Origin: Streptomyces sp. yr375
GTDB lineage: Bacteria > Actinomycetota > Actinomycetes > Streptomycetales > Streptomycetaceae
DNA: 64,000 bases
Assembly: GCF_900110755.1 (NCBI RefSeq)
Contig: NZ_FOFF01000001.1
Location: 124,001 to 188,000 of the forward strand
Direction: 5' to 3'
How positions within the stretch are numbered: the first letter of the stretch is position 1; each line of letters opens with the position of its first letter. This document shows positions 19,144 to 45,084 of the stretch, piece by piece. The position numbers and the translations under genes were made by a program. Below the pieces are notes generated by a model. It saw nothing but the letters and a program-made list of their open reading frames with translations. It was not told the origin of the DNA and searched no databases.

Positions 19144-19921
19144 CCGGGTCGCCCCGTCATGGACCGACCCGGTTACCCCGCCGGGGGCCGGCCTGGTCGT
19201 CCCGCTGGCCGGAACCGGCCTCGCTGTCCGTCGCCCGGTGGTGCAGGGGCGGTCGCGGTCCGTCGTCCCGTCGCACGGAGGAGGCGTCCGCCGCGTCCCC
19301 GGCCTGCGGCCGTCGCACCGCGCCAGGCTGCACCGGCTCCGCCGCCGCGCTGCGTCGAGACCGTCCGCAGGCCCGGTCCCGCCGGGCGGCTCGCCGTCGG
19401 ATCCCGTGGTGGGCGGGCGGCTTCGCCGTGTGTGTCACGGTGCCTGGTGGTGCGGGCCGGTCGCGGTCCGTCGTCCCGTCGCACGGCGGGGCCGTCCGCT
19501 GTGTCACGGGCCCGCGGCCGTTGCGCCGCGCCCGTCTGTACCGGCTCCGCCGCCGCGCTGCGTCGAGACCGTCCGCACGCCCCACCCCGCCGAGCGGCTC
19601 GCCGTCGGATCCTGTGACACGCGGACGGCGGGACTGACCCGGTCGCCCCGCCGGGGACCGGCCTGGTCGTCCCGCCGACCGGAACCGGCCTTGCTGTCCG
19701 TCGCCCGGTGGTGTGGGCCGGTCGCGGCTCGTCGTCCCCTCACGCGGCGGGGTCGTCCGCTGTGTCACGGGCCTGCGGCCGTCGCGCCGCGTCCGGCCCC
19801 ACCGGCTCCGCCGCGCTGCCGTCGCGCCGCGTCGAGACCGTCCGCACGCCCCACCCCGCCGAGCGGCTCGCCGTCGGATCCCGTAGTGGGCGGGCGGCTT
19901 TGTCGTGTGTGTCACGGGATT
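19141..19921. repeat. non-coding block of imperfect long direct repeats
   Basis: The ~0.9 kb between the LuxR-type gene and the cupin-like gene has no convincing coding sequence. It consists of related units: a ~200-bp unit at 19241-19440, a shorter copy at ~19450-19622 and another at 19711-19921. A ~95-bp lead-in at 19141-19240 recurs at 19635-19710. Shared strings include GCGTCGAGACCGTCCGCA and CGGCTCGCCGTCGGATC. One reading frame stays open across the block only because of base composition; its translation is Arg/Pro/Ser noise. Origin and role are unknown. Confidence 0.8.
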
Positions 19922-20050
19922 TGGGGAACGGGTTTTCGTGGCTGGTACGCGTCCTGGGTGAGGGGCGATGCTTCCCCGGCGGGGTCGCGGTGTGCGGCCC
20001 TGGTGCGTACGGCGGACGCGGTGCGCCAGGTATGGACTGAGGGGTGCGCG

Positions 20051-20545
20051 ATGGACATGCCGTTCGACGGGGCGGCGGGATCTTCGGAGGGGCGCCCGCA
20101 GGCCCGGCCCTCCGTCCACCCACCCGCCGGACCGGCCGAAGCGTACCTGCGGGAGGTCGCCCTTTTTGTGGCGCTCCACCTGGGTCGCGCCCCGGGTGTC
20201 CTGTGGCCGGAACATGACCATCCGCTCCTCGGCGACGGCGACGGTGAGGATTCGGGGGCTGCGTGCGATGTGGACGCGTTTGCCGTCCAGGTCGCCGCCG
20301 TGACCGGACTTCGGGCCCGGTCCGCACCCGGTGGTGTGCCGCTCGGGCATTTGCTGGTTCATCAGATCTCGGGCGCGGCCACCTGGAACATCGTCGGCGC
20401 CGGTGACGACGGGCAGCGTGCCTCGCTCCGGTACCGCCTGCGTGCGGGCGAGGTGTTGTACGTCCCCGACGGCTGGTCGCGTACCGCCGAACCCGCCGCC
20501 GACGCCCGCTGGACGGTTGTCGTCCTCGCCCCGGCGGCGGACTGA
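20051..20545 (+). CDS. cupin/JmjC-like small protein
   Basis: A 164-residue soluble protein. The C-terminal half carries RYRLRAGEVLYVPDGWSRTAEP, close to the last strands of JmjC/cupin-4 oxygenase folds (G-D-x-L-Y-V-P-x-G-W-x-H). However, the residue after GW that is usually His is Arg here, and no clear upstream H-x-D pair was found, so iron binding is doubtful. It may be a non-catalytic cupin. ATG at 20051 follows a GAGGGG site; a second in-frame ATG lies two codons on. It sits between the repeat block and a strong terminator. No function is assigned. Confidence 0.6.
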   Translation: MDMPFDGAAGSSEGRPQARPSVHPPAGPAEAYLREVALFVALHLGRAPGVLWPEHDHPLLGDGDGEDSGAACDVDAFAVQVAAVTGLRARSAPGGVPLGHLLVHQISGAATWNIVGAGDDGQRASLRYRLRAGEVLYVPDGWSRTAEPAADARWTVVVLAPAAD

Positions 20546-20571
20546 CGGGGCCGGGCTCCCGGACCCGGATG

Positions 20572-20612
20572 CACGGAAGGAGGCGCCCCCTGGGGGAGCG
20601 CCTCCTTCCGTG
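20572..20612. terminator. bidirectional hairpin between convergent genes
   Basis: Perfect 15-bp inverted arms at 20572-20586 and 20598-20612 (CACGGAAGGAGGCGC and its complement), with CCCC/GGGG extending the stem inward. It lies 27 bp after the cupin-like gene and 25 bp after the end of the small secreted protein gene, and can serve both strands. Confidence 0.8.
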
Positions 20613-20636
20613 TGTTCACCGGGTGGTGTGCGCCGG

Positions 20637-20855
20637 TCAGCCGCCCCAGGACGTGTCGGTCGGGGGCTTCGGGCGCGAGCCTCCCGTTCCGCCGCCGTGC
20701 GTCGACGGCGGGGGGACGACCACGACGGGCTGGTCGCCGGCCGTGATCCGGGTGGCGGCGGTGTCGGACGGCGCGGTCGCCACGGTGGTCCCCGTCAGGA
20801 CGGCGGTGAAGACCGCGGCCACGGTGCACACGGCCAGTACGAGACGCTTCGTCAT
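20637..20855 (-). CDS. small secreted Pro/Thr-rich protein
   Basis: A 72-residue protein starting MTKRLVLAVCTVAAVFTAVL, a clear Sec signal peptide, with cleavage expected near residue 25-30. The mature part is ~45 residues, rich in Pro, Gly and Thr, without Cys, and ends DTSWGG. The ATG at 20855 is chosen over an upstream in-frame start because GGGGGAACAAC precedes it. No family recognised. It lies downstream of the MFS gene on the same strand but behind a hairpin. Confidence 0.6.
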   Translation of the reverse strand: MTKRLVLAVCTVAAVFTAVLTGTTVATAPSDTAATRITAGDQPVVVVPPPSTHGGGTGGSRPKPPTDTSWGG

Positions 20856-20882
20856 GTTGTTCCCCCAGCAGGTGGATGGCCC

Positions 20883-20905
20883 GGCCCGGGGAGTCATCCC
20901 GGGCC
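20883..20905 (-). terminator. hairpin downstream of the MFS gene
   Basis: GGCCCGGG at 20883-20890 pairs perfectly with CCCGGGCC at 20898-20905 across a 7-nt loop. It lies between the MFS stop at 21009 and the small secreted protein start at 20855. It could terminate the minus-strand operon or act in the leader of the small gene. The adjacent 20905-20935 stretch repeats CGTTCATTCG. Confidence 0.45.
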
Positions 20906-21008
20906 GTTCGTTCATTCGCTTCGTTCATTCGTTCGTCGTGCAGGACCAACCCTGCCTCCACGACCGCCCCGCAGCGGTGCGACCAGCCGTTCATCAAACT
21001 GCCTGACT

Positions 21009-22307
21009 CTAAAGTGAGGGGCGACTAACCACCGTATTCGGTGCGGAACGGTCGTCGGCAGGGGTGTTTCGAGGTGGCGGAACGTCCAACTCCCGCCACA
21101 CGCGGAACACCAGGGGCGTCAGAGTGACCCCGAGATAGACCATCCCGGTCGCCAGCAGGGCGGGCGTCAGGCCCCAGCCGTCCAGCGCCGGTCCCGCAGC
21201 CAGCATCCCCAGCGGCGTGGCCGCCAGAGCGCAGGCGGTGAGCATGCCGAAGACCCGGCCGCGCACCGCCTCCGGCACCCGCTCGTAGGCGACGGACATC
21301 ATCAGCGGAGCGAGCGCCCCCGACCCCAGACCCGACAGCGCGAGCAGCGACAGCAGCGCCCAGGGCGGCGGCCCGGCGGCGAGCGTCGCGCAGCGCACCG
21401 CGCCGACCAGCAGGAACGCGCCGACGAACAGGGCCCGACGCGGCAGCCGGCGCCCGACCCGGACGTACAGCGCCGCCCCCAGCAGGGCGCCGGTCCCGAT
21501 CGCGGTGACCATGGCCCCGAACAGCGCGCTGCTGCCCAGCACCCGCGTGCCGTACGCCGGGTACAGGACCCCGTTGAGCGCGCCGTCCAGCGCGTTGGTC
21601 ACCAGCAGCACCGCCGTCACCGCCCGCACCGGCCGGTCGCCGCTCAGGTACGCCCAGCCCGCCCGCAGCTCCGCCAGGTACGACGCCCCGGCCCCGCTGG
21701 AGCCACCGGTCGTACCTGGCGGCACCAGCGCCGCCACCAGCAGGCAGCACAGCAGGGCCGCGCCCACATCCGTGCACAGGGTGCGCACCGGGCCGACGGC
21801 GGCGATGAGCAGACCCGCCAGCGGGGCCCCGGCCATCAGACCGATCCGGCGTGCGGCCTCCACCGAGCCGGTGCCCGCCTCCACGGCGACCCCCGCCCGT
21901 TCCATCGCCTCGGGCAGCAGCAACTGGCGCGCGGTCTCCGCCGGGCCGCGGGTCGCCCCCACGACGAAGACCAGGGCGACGAGCACCGGCAGGGCCAGTG
22001 CGTCCAGGAAGTGCAGCAGGGGGATCAGGGCGAGCGCCGCCGCGGTCAGCAGATCCGCGCCCAGGCTCACGGCCCGCGCCGGCAGCCGGTCGACCACCGG
22101 TCCCGCGAGCACCGCCGAGCAGAGCAGGCCCGTGGTCTCGGCCGCCGCGACCAGCCCGGTCCAGGTGCCGCTGCCGGTGCTGTGCAGCACGAACCAGGGC
22201 ACGGCGACCAGGGTCGCCGCGATCCCCAGCGCGGACACCCCGGCGACGGTCACGAGGGCCAGCAACGGGGCGGTCCGCCCCGCCAGTTGGTGAGTTCGTA
22301 GGTTCAT
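21009..22307 (-). CDS. MFS transporter of the minus-strand NRPS operon
   Basis: A 432-residue membrane protein with about 12 hydrophobic segments. The signature-like DRLPARAVSLGADLL follows helix 2, and the repeated symmetry of MFS exporters is visible. It resembles the EntS/macrolide efflux group. Start ATG at 22307 with GAGGAAC; the longer upstream open frame is an Arg/Pro-rich shadow. It is downstream of mbtH and the two giant NRPS genes, separated by a strong 17-bp-stem hairpin that may reduce read-through. Likely exporter for the minus-strand product. Confidence 0.82.
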   Translation of the reverse strand: MNLRTHQLAGRTAPLLALVTVAGVSALGIAATLVAVPWFVLHSTGSGTWTGLVAAAETTGLLCSAVLAGPVVDRLPARAVSLGADLLTAAALALIPLLHFLDALALPVLVALVFVVGATRGPAETARQLLLPEAMERAGVAVEAGTGSVEAARRIGLMAGAPLAGLLIAAVGPVRTLCTDVGAALLCCLLVAALVPPGTTGGSSGAGASYLAELRAGWAYLSGDRPVRAVTAVLLVTNALDGALNGVLYPAYGTRVLGSSALFGAMVTAIGTGALLGAALYVRVGRRLPRRALFVGAFLLVGAVRCATLAAGPPPWALLSLLALSGLGSGALAPLMMSVAYERVPEAVRGRVFGMLTACALAATPLGMLAAGPALDGWGLTPALLATGMVYLGVTLTPLVFRVWRELDVPPPRNTPADDRSAPNTVVSRPSL

Positions 22308-22334
22308 TTCGGTCCGTTCCTCGCGGGCACCGCG

Positions 22335-22376
22335 CCGCCGCCCGGCGCTCCACGGCAGCGGAGCGCCGGGCGGCGG
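22335..22376 (-). terminator. 17-bp perfect hairpin between mbtH and MFS genes
   Basis: Arms at 22335-22351 (CCGCCGCCCGGCGCTCC) and 22360-22376 are perfectly complementary around an 8-nt loop. No U-tract follows on the minus strand. It sits inside what otherwise looks like one operon, so it may be an attenuator or processing/stability hairpin rather than a full stop. Confidence 0.65.
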
Positions 22377-22396
22377 GGTGCCCGTCGGTCGTCGGG

Positions 22397-22597
22397 TCAG
22401 CCGGCCATGCTCAGCCGCAGGCTGAGCGGCCGCATGTCGGTCCACACCCGCTCGATGTGCGCCAGGCACTCGTCGCGCGATCCCCGTACGCCCTGCGGGT
22501 GCCAGCCGGCCGGGACGGGTCGGCCCGCCTCCCAGAGGGAGTACTGCTCCTCGTCGTTGGCCACGACCAGGTACTGCCGCGTCGTCTCGTCACTCAT
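22397..22597 (-). CDS. MbtH-like NRPS accessory protein (second copy)
   Basis: A 66-residue MbtH family protein: YLVVANDEEQYSLWE, VPAGW, SRDECLAHIERVWTDMRPLSL. ATG at 22597 with a GAGGAG site. It follows the 3506-residue NRPS by ~70 bp on the same strand, and its partners are presumably the five A domains of the two minus-strand NRPSs. It is clearly diverged from the MbtH at 5590-5814, so the two operons may each use their own helper. Confidence 0.93.
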   Translation of the reverse strand: MSDETTRQYLVVANDEEQYSLWEAGRPVPAGWHPQGVRGSRDECLAHIERVWTDMRPLSLRLSMAG

Positions 22598-22616
22598 GGG
22601 GTTTCTCCTCGTTCGT

Positions 22617-22665
22617 CGGTTGATCGGTGTGCCGGTTGATCGGTTGATCGGTTGATCGGTTTGTC
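22617..22665 (-). repeat. CGGTTGAT short repeats in the NRPS-mbtH gap
   Basis: CGGTTGAT occurs at 22617, 22633, 22641 and 22649, followed by a diverged CGGTTTGTCGGTTCAG tail up to the NRPS stop. It fills nearly the whole intergenic gap. Probably slippage-derived; no function assigned. Confidence 0.7.
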
Positions 22666-22668
22666 GGT

Positions 22669-41189
<18,521 letters not shown>

Positions 41190-41227
41190 GGGGTGGGTCT
41201 CCTCGGGTTCGTTCGACGACGACGCGA

Positions 41228-41246
41228 AGATCACCTTCCGTGATCT
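41228..41246. promoter_or_regulatory. inverted repeat in the leader of the minus-strand NRPS operon
   Basis: AGATCAC at 41228-41234 and GTGATCT at 41240-41246 form a perfect 7-bp inverted repeat with a 5-bp spacer, 39-57 bp upstream of the NRPS ATG at 41189. The position suits an operator or a leader hairpin. The protein that would bind is unknown. Confidence 0.5.
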
Positions 41247-41406
41247 CCAACCACCCTGAAAGTCCCGACAATTCGCCTCTTGACAGCCCCCGGCCCGATC
41301 CCGAACGTTCCCGGTCACGCGAACCCGTGACAACACGCAGGGGGCCACACAGGGCTCGCGACCCTGAGCGGGAAGGAGTCGCAGGCTCAAATCCCCTCAG
41401 GCGTCC

Positions 41407-41423
41407 AGGGGGTTGGTCCCCCT
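41407..41423 (+). terminator. short hairpin with T-rich tail in the 41190-41505 intergenic region
   Basis: AGGGGG (41407-41412) and CCCCCT (41418-41423) pair around a 5-nt loop, followed by CTTTC. It directly follows a sequence resembling a tRNA 3' half (GTCGCAGGCTCAAATCCCC near 41379-41397). The rest of this 316-bp gap holds promoter-like sequence for the flanking divergent genes and a 6-bp inverted repeat at 41314-41331 (GTCACG/CGTGAC). No gene was found in it. Confidence 0.4.
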
Positions 41424-41491
41424 CTTTCACGTGGGCTGCCCGCAGTGTCGAAGCACCTGCCTGCCGGAGTGATGACGCGGCGGAGCGTGCC

Positions 41492-41497
41492 TAGCGT
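41492..41497 (+). promoter_or_regulatory. possible -10 box giving a leaderless transcript
   Basis: TAGCGT at 41492-41497 fits the Streptomyces -10 pattern TAnnnT. Transcription starting ~7-9 nt downstream would begin at or next to the ATG at 41506. No Shine-Dalgarno sequence is seen before that ATG. Confidence 0.35.
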
Positions 41498-41505
41498 GGT
41501 GTCAC

Positions 41506-42714
41506 ATGCCGACCTTCTTACTGATGTCCGAGCCCGGCAGACGTACCCGTCTCGCGGCGCTGGTGGCGGCCCTCGTGCTGGCCACCGGTCCGGTGGCGGC
41601 CGCGCAGGCCCCGGCCGTCCGTTCCACCGCCGACTGCGGTCCGCGCGACGGGGTCCGCCGGGCGCTGCATGTCCTCACCGGCCGTGACGGGATCGCCGGT
41701 GGGGCGGTCCTGGTGGCCGACCCCGGCGGGGCCGCGCCTTGTCGGCGCTGGGCCGAGACCGCCGGGACGGCCGACCTGCGCACCGGGCGGCCCACGAACG
41801 CCGCCGACCGGCTGCGCGTCGGCAGTGTGACCAAGGTGTTCACCGCGACCCTCGTCCTGCAACTCGTCGCCGAGCGCCGCCTCTCGCTCGGCGACCCCGT
41901 CGACCGTTACCTGCCCGGTCTGCTCCACGGCCCCGGCCATGACGGCCGACGGATCACCGTGCGGCAACTCCTCCAGCACACCAGCGGGTTGCCCGACTAC
42001 CTCGACGCCCCCGAATGGGAGCACCCCGAGCGGCTGCGGTACCGCCACTTCGAGCCGCGCGAACTCGTCACCCGCGCCCTCGAACTGCCGCGCCCGCACG
42101 GCACATGGCACTACGCCACCACCAACTACGTCGTCCTCGGCATGATCGTCCGCGCAGTCACCGGTAATTCCCCCGAGTTGGAGATCACGCGGCGCATCAT
42201 CACGCCCCTCGGGCTGCGCGACACGTACTGGCCCGGCGACGACACCCGCGTTCAAGGACCGCACTCCCACAGCTACTTCGCCGCCGACGACGGCCGGCGC
42301 GTCGACGGCACCGCCTGGAACATGACCTTCGGCGGGGTCGGCGGCGCGCTGGTCGCCACGCCGGCCGACCTGACCCGGTTCGCCACCGCCCTGTTCGACG
42401 GCCGGCTGCTGCCCGCCGCCCAACTGGCCCAGATGCGGCGGACGGTGGCCGCCGACCCCGACCGGCTGTGGCCCGGGGCCCGCTACGGGCTGGGCCTGAT
42501 CTCGTCGCCGTTGTCCTGCGGCGGGACGTGGTGGGGGCACAGCGGGACGGTGCCCGGCGGGCACCGGGCGCTGATCGCCGTCGACCCCGGCGGCCGAAGC
42601 GTCGCCGTCGCCCTCAACCAGGTGCCCGCCTCCCTCCAGGCCGAGCTGGACTTCCTGGACCTCGTCGACAAGTCCCTCTGCGCGCACAGCACTTCCGAAA
42701 GGACTTCCGCGTGA
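41506..42714 (+). CDS. secreted serine hydrolase (beta-lactamase/DD-peptidase family)
   Basis: A 402-residue exported protein: basic N-terminus, hydrophobic LAALVAALVLATGPVAAAQA, then a class C beta-lactamase/D-Ala-D-Ala carboxypeptidase fold. The serine nucleophile is in SVTK (Ser-x-x-Lys), the second motif is YATTN (Tyr-x-Asn type), and the third is HSGT near the C-terminus (the KTG-equivalent of DD-peptidase homologues). It acts outside the membrane. The substrate may be peptidoglycan stem peptides, D-amino peptides or an ester. It is translationally coupled (GTGA overlap) to a secreted alpha/beta hydrolase. A role in handling the neighbouring peptide product is possible but not shown. Confidence 0.85.
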   Translation: MPTFLLMSEPGRRTRLAALVAALVLATGPVAAAQAPAVRSTADCGPRDGVRRALHVLTGRDGIAGGAVLVADPGGAAPCRRWAETAGTADLRTGRPTNAADRLRVGSVTKVFTATLVLQLVAERRLSLGDPVDRYLPGLLHGPGHDGRRITVRQLLQHTSGLPDYLDAPEWEHPERLRYRHFEPRELVTRALELPRPHGTWHYATTNYVVLGMIVRAVTGNSPELEITRRIITPLGLRDTYWPGDDTRVQGPHSHSYFAADDGRRVDGTAWNMTFGGVGGALVATPADLTRFATALFDGRLLPAAQLAQMRRTVAADPDRLWPGARYGLGLISSPLSCGGTWWGHSGTVPGGHRALIAVDPGGRSVAVALNQVPASLQAELDFLDLVDKSLCAHSTSERTSA

Positions 42715-44300
42715 CCGGCTCCACCTTCCCCGCCGTCTCCGGCGGCCCGCGCCCGCGCCCGCTCGTGTCGCGCGCCGCCGCAGGGGTCGCCCTGTGTCTC
42801 GTCGGCGCGCTCACGCTCGCCGCGTCGCCCACCACGGCCGCACCCGCCCGCGCGAGCGCGGACCCCCTCGCCCGCTACCACCACCAACACCTCGCCTGGA
42901 AAAGCTGCTTGCTCGGACCCGACGACGCGACCGGCAAGGAACTCCAGCAGGCGGGCGCCGAATGCGCCGACGTCACCGTCCCGTTGAACTACGACGACCC
43001 ACGCGGCCGTACGATCACCGTCGCCATCTCACGGATCCGGGCCACCGACCCGGCCCGTCGCGTCGGCGCGCTGCTGCTCAACGGCGGTGGCCCCGGCGGC
43101 CAGACGCTCGGCGACCCGCCGTGGGTGCGCACGTCGATGCGACAGACCGGGGAGCGCTACGACGTGGTCGGCGTGGACCCCCGTTTCGTCGGCCGCAGCA
43201 CACCGCTGGACTGCCACTGGCCCACTGGCTCCTTCATCCGGGGCGCGGGGACCGGCCGCGCCGGGTTCGACCGCGCGACGGCGTTCGCAGAAGAACTCGC
43301 CCGCCGCTGCCGGACGTTCGAGGGCGACGTACTGCCGTACGTCACCACCCGCAACACCGCGCGCGACATGGACGTCATCCGGGCCGCCCTCGGCGAGCGC
43401 AGGATCTCCTACCTCGGCTACTCGTACGGCAGTTACCTCGGGCAGGTGTACGCCACGATGTTCCCCGGCCGCACCGACCGGGTCGTACTGGACGGCGTCG
43501 TCGCCCCCGACCGCTACAACCCCCGGCTGCTGCGCGGCACGGAACCGGCCAACCGGCACGCCCTCCAGGGCTGGGCCGCCTGGACCGCCGCCCGCCACAC
43601 CACCTACGGTCTGGGCCGCACCCCCGGCGCGGTCCTCGCCGCCGTGGACCGGATCCAGACGGCGGCCGCCCGCACGCCCCTGCGGATCGGCGACCACCGG
43701 GTCGACGAGCACGTGGTGCCCGTCGTCGTCCTCAACGGCCTCTCGCAGGACAACGACACCGCGTACGCCGCCTTCGCGCAGGCCGTACGGGACATGCGGC
43801 GCGCCGCCGACGGACACCCGGTCACCCCCTCGCCCTGGCTGGCCGAAGCCCTCGGCTTCCTCCTGGACGGATCCGACTCCTCCTACGGAAGCGTCCAGTC
43901 GGCGATCCTGTGCGGCGACGTGGCCGCGCCGCGCGACCCCGAGACGTACTGGCGCGAGGTCCAACAGGCCCGCGCCCAGGACGCGTTGTTCGGTCCCGTC
44001 ACGAACGACATCGGGCCGTGCGCGTTCTGGGAGCCGCCGCGCGAGCGCCCGACCACGATCCGCGACGACCTGCCGGCCCTGCTCGTGAACGCGACCGGCG
44101 ACCCGCGCACCACCTACGAGGGCGCGCGGACCGTGCGCCGCATGTGGCCCTCCTCCCGCCTGATCACCCTGCGCGGCGCCGACCAGCACGCCGTGTTCGG
44201 CGTCTTCGGCAGCGCCTGCGTCGACACGACCGTCAACGCCTACCTCGCCACCGGCCACCTGCCGTCCACGGACGTCACCTGCGACCGAACTGCGGCGTGA
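42711..44300 (+). CDS. secreted alpha/beta-hydrolase, tripeptidyl-aminopeptidase type
   Basis: A 529-residue exported hydrolase. Signal peptide at the N-terminus (AGVALCLVGALTLAASPTTA). The oxyanion motif is NGGGPGG and the nucleophile elbow GYSYGSYLG. The Asp lies in the NATGDPRT stretch near the C-terminus and the His in GADQHAVFG. The C-terminal region with paired Cys matches the Streptomyces SlpD/SlpE/Tap-type family of mycelium-associated peptidases. GTG start overlaps the previous stop. It is followed by a strong terminator. It likely removes short peptides from extracellular substrates. Confidence 0.85.
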   Translation: MTGSTFPAVSGGPRPRPLVSRAAAGVALCLVGALTLAASPTTAAPARASADPLARYHHQHLAWKSCLLGPDDATGKELQQAGAECADVTVPLNYDDPRGRTITVAISRIRATDPARRVGALLLNGGGPGGQTLGDPPWVRTSMRQTGERYDVVGVDPRFVGRSTPLDCHWPTGSFIRGAGTGRAGFDRATAFAEELARRCRTFEGDVLPYVTTRNTARDMDVIRAALGERRISYLGYSYGSYLGQVYATMFPGRTDRVVLDGVVAPDRYNPRLLRGTEPANRHALQGWAAWTAARHTTYGLGRTPGAVLAAVDRIQTAAARTPLRIGDHRVDEHVVPVVVLNGLSQDNDTAYAAFAQAVRDMRRAADGHPVTPSPWLAEALGFLLDGSDSSYGSVQSAILCGDVAAPRDPETYWREVQQARAQDALFGPVTNDIGPCAFWEPPRERPTTIRDDLPALLVNATGDPRTTYEGARTVRRMWPSSRLITLRGADQHAVFGVFGSACVDTTVNAYLATGHLPSTDVTCDRTAA

Positions 44301-44330
44301 CGGCCTGCGACATGACGGTCTGCGACGCGA

Positions 44331-44372
44331 CGACCTGCGGCGCGACGGCGGGGGCCGTCGCGCCGCAGGTCG
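44331..44372. terminator. strong bidirectional terminator hairpin
   Basis: A 19-bp perfect stem: CGACCTGCGGCGCGACGGC at 44331-44349 and its complement at 44354-44372, with a GGGG loop. It lies between the convergent peptidase gene (ends 44300) and deacetylase gene (ends 44404). The left arm continues a 15-bp imperfect tandem repeat (CTGCGACATGACG-type units) that starts at ~44302. Confidence 0.88.
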
Positions 44373-44403
44373 GGGCATGCCGGGTGGGCGGGCCCGGTGA
44401 CTG

Positions 44404-45084
44404 TCAGCCGGGAGCCACCGCGCGCCCGGTCTGCGCGGAGATCATCCCGGCGCACAGGCCGCGCGCGGCCAGCCCCTGGGCGATCCTCGGGATCGCGGCG
44501 ACGGTGTTGGCCGGCCAGTCGTGCATGAGGATGAGCTGACCGTTGGTGAGCCGTGCGGCGGCGGCCACGATCGCGTCGGTGCTCGCGCCGTTCCAGTCCT
44601 GCGAGTCGACGTCCCAAGTGACCTGCGTCAGGCCGTACTTGGTCGCGACCGCCCGAACCGTCGCGTTGGTCTCGCCGTACGGCGGCCGGAAGATCCTCGG
44701 AGTGCCGCCGCCCGCGCCCGCGATGGCCTGCTGGGTCCGGGAGATCTCCGAGTCGACCTGCGCCTGGCTCAGTTGGGTGAGGTGCGGGTGCGTGTAACTG
44801 TGGTTGCCCACCCACATCCCGGCGGCCACCTGCGCCCGTACCTGGGCCGGGTTGGCGGCGGCGTACTGGCCCTCGTTGAACATCGTGGCCCGAAGCCCGT
44901 TGCGGGTCAGGGCGTTGAGCAGGGCGGGGGTGTTGCCGGACGGGCCGTCGTCGAAGGAGAGCCCGACGTACCCGTTGCAGGCGGCGGCGCGCGCCGGAGC
45001 GGTGTCGACGGCCAGGGCGCCCGCGGCGGCCAGCGCCACGACGGCCGATGCGGCGGCCAGGGGACGCAGCGCGAGGCCTTTCAC
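44404..45084 (-). CDS. secreted polysaccharide deacetylase (CE4), acetyl xylan esterase type
   Basis: A 226-residue secreted NodB-domain enzyme. The signal peptide is followed by the five CE4 motifs: [11 protein letters not shown] (catalytic Asp and metal Asp), [11 protein letters not shown] (metal His pair), [20 protein letters not shown] and LILMHDW. The size and order match the catalytic domain of Streptomyces acetyl xylan esterases (S. lividans AxeA-type), but there is no C-terminal carbohydrate-binding module. The GTG start overlaps the xylanase stop (GTGA), giving a coupled pair that would deacetylate and cut xylan together. Confidence 0.9.
   Translation of the reverse strand: MKGLALRPLAAASAVVALAAAGALAVDTAPARAAACNGYVGLSFDDGPSGNTPALLNALTRNGLRATMFNEGQYAAANPAQVRAQVAAGMWVGNHSYTHPHLTQLSQAQVDSEISRTQQAIAGAGGGTPRIFRPPYGETNATVRAVATKYGLTQVTWDVDSQDWNGASTDAIVAAAARLTNGQLILMHDWPANTVAAIPRIAQGLAARGLCAGMISAQTGRAVAPG

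Noticed and set aside
19141..19921. CRISPR array
   Set aside because: Units are ~200 bp and diverged, not short identical repeats with unique spacers, and no cas gene is nearby.
18902..20545. 547-codon open frame spanning the repeat block and the cupin-like gene
   Set aside because: Upstream of 20051 the translation is Arg/Pro/Ser noise from repeated GC-rich DNA and overlaps the regulator gene. Only the part from the ATG at 20051 looks like a protein and has a ribosome site.
41190..41505. Possible complete tRNA gene
   Set aside because: Only a T-arm-like stretch is present. No matching acceptor, D-arm or anticodon arm could be folded, so it is reported only as a possible fragment.
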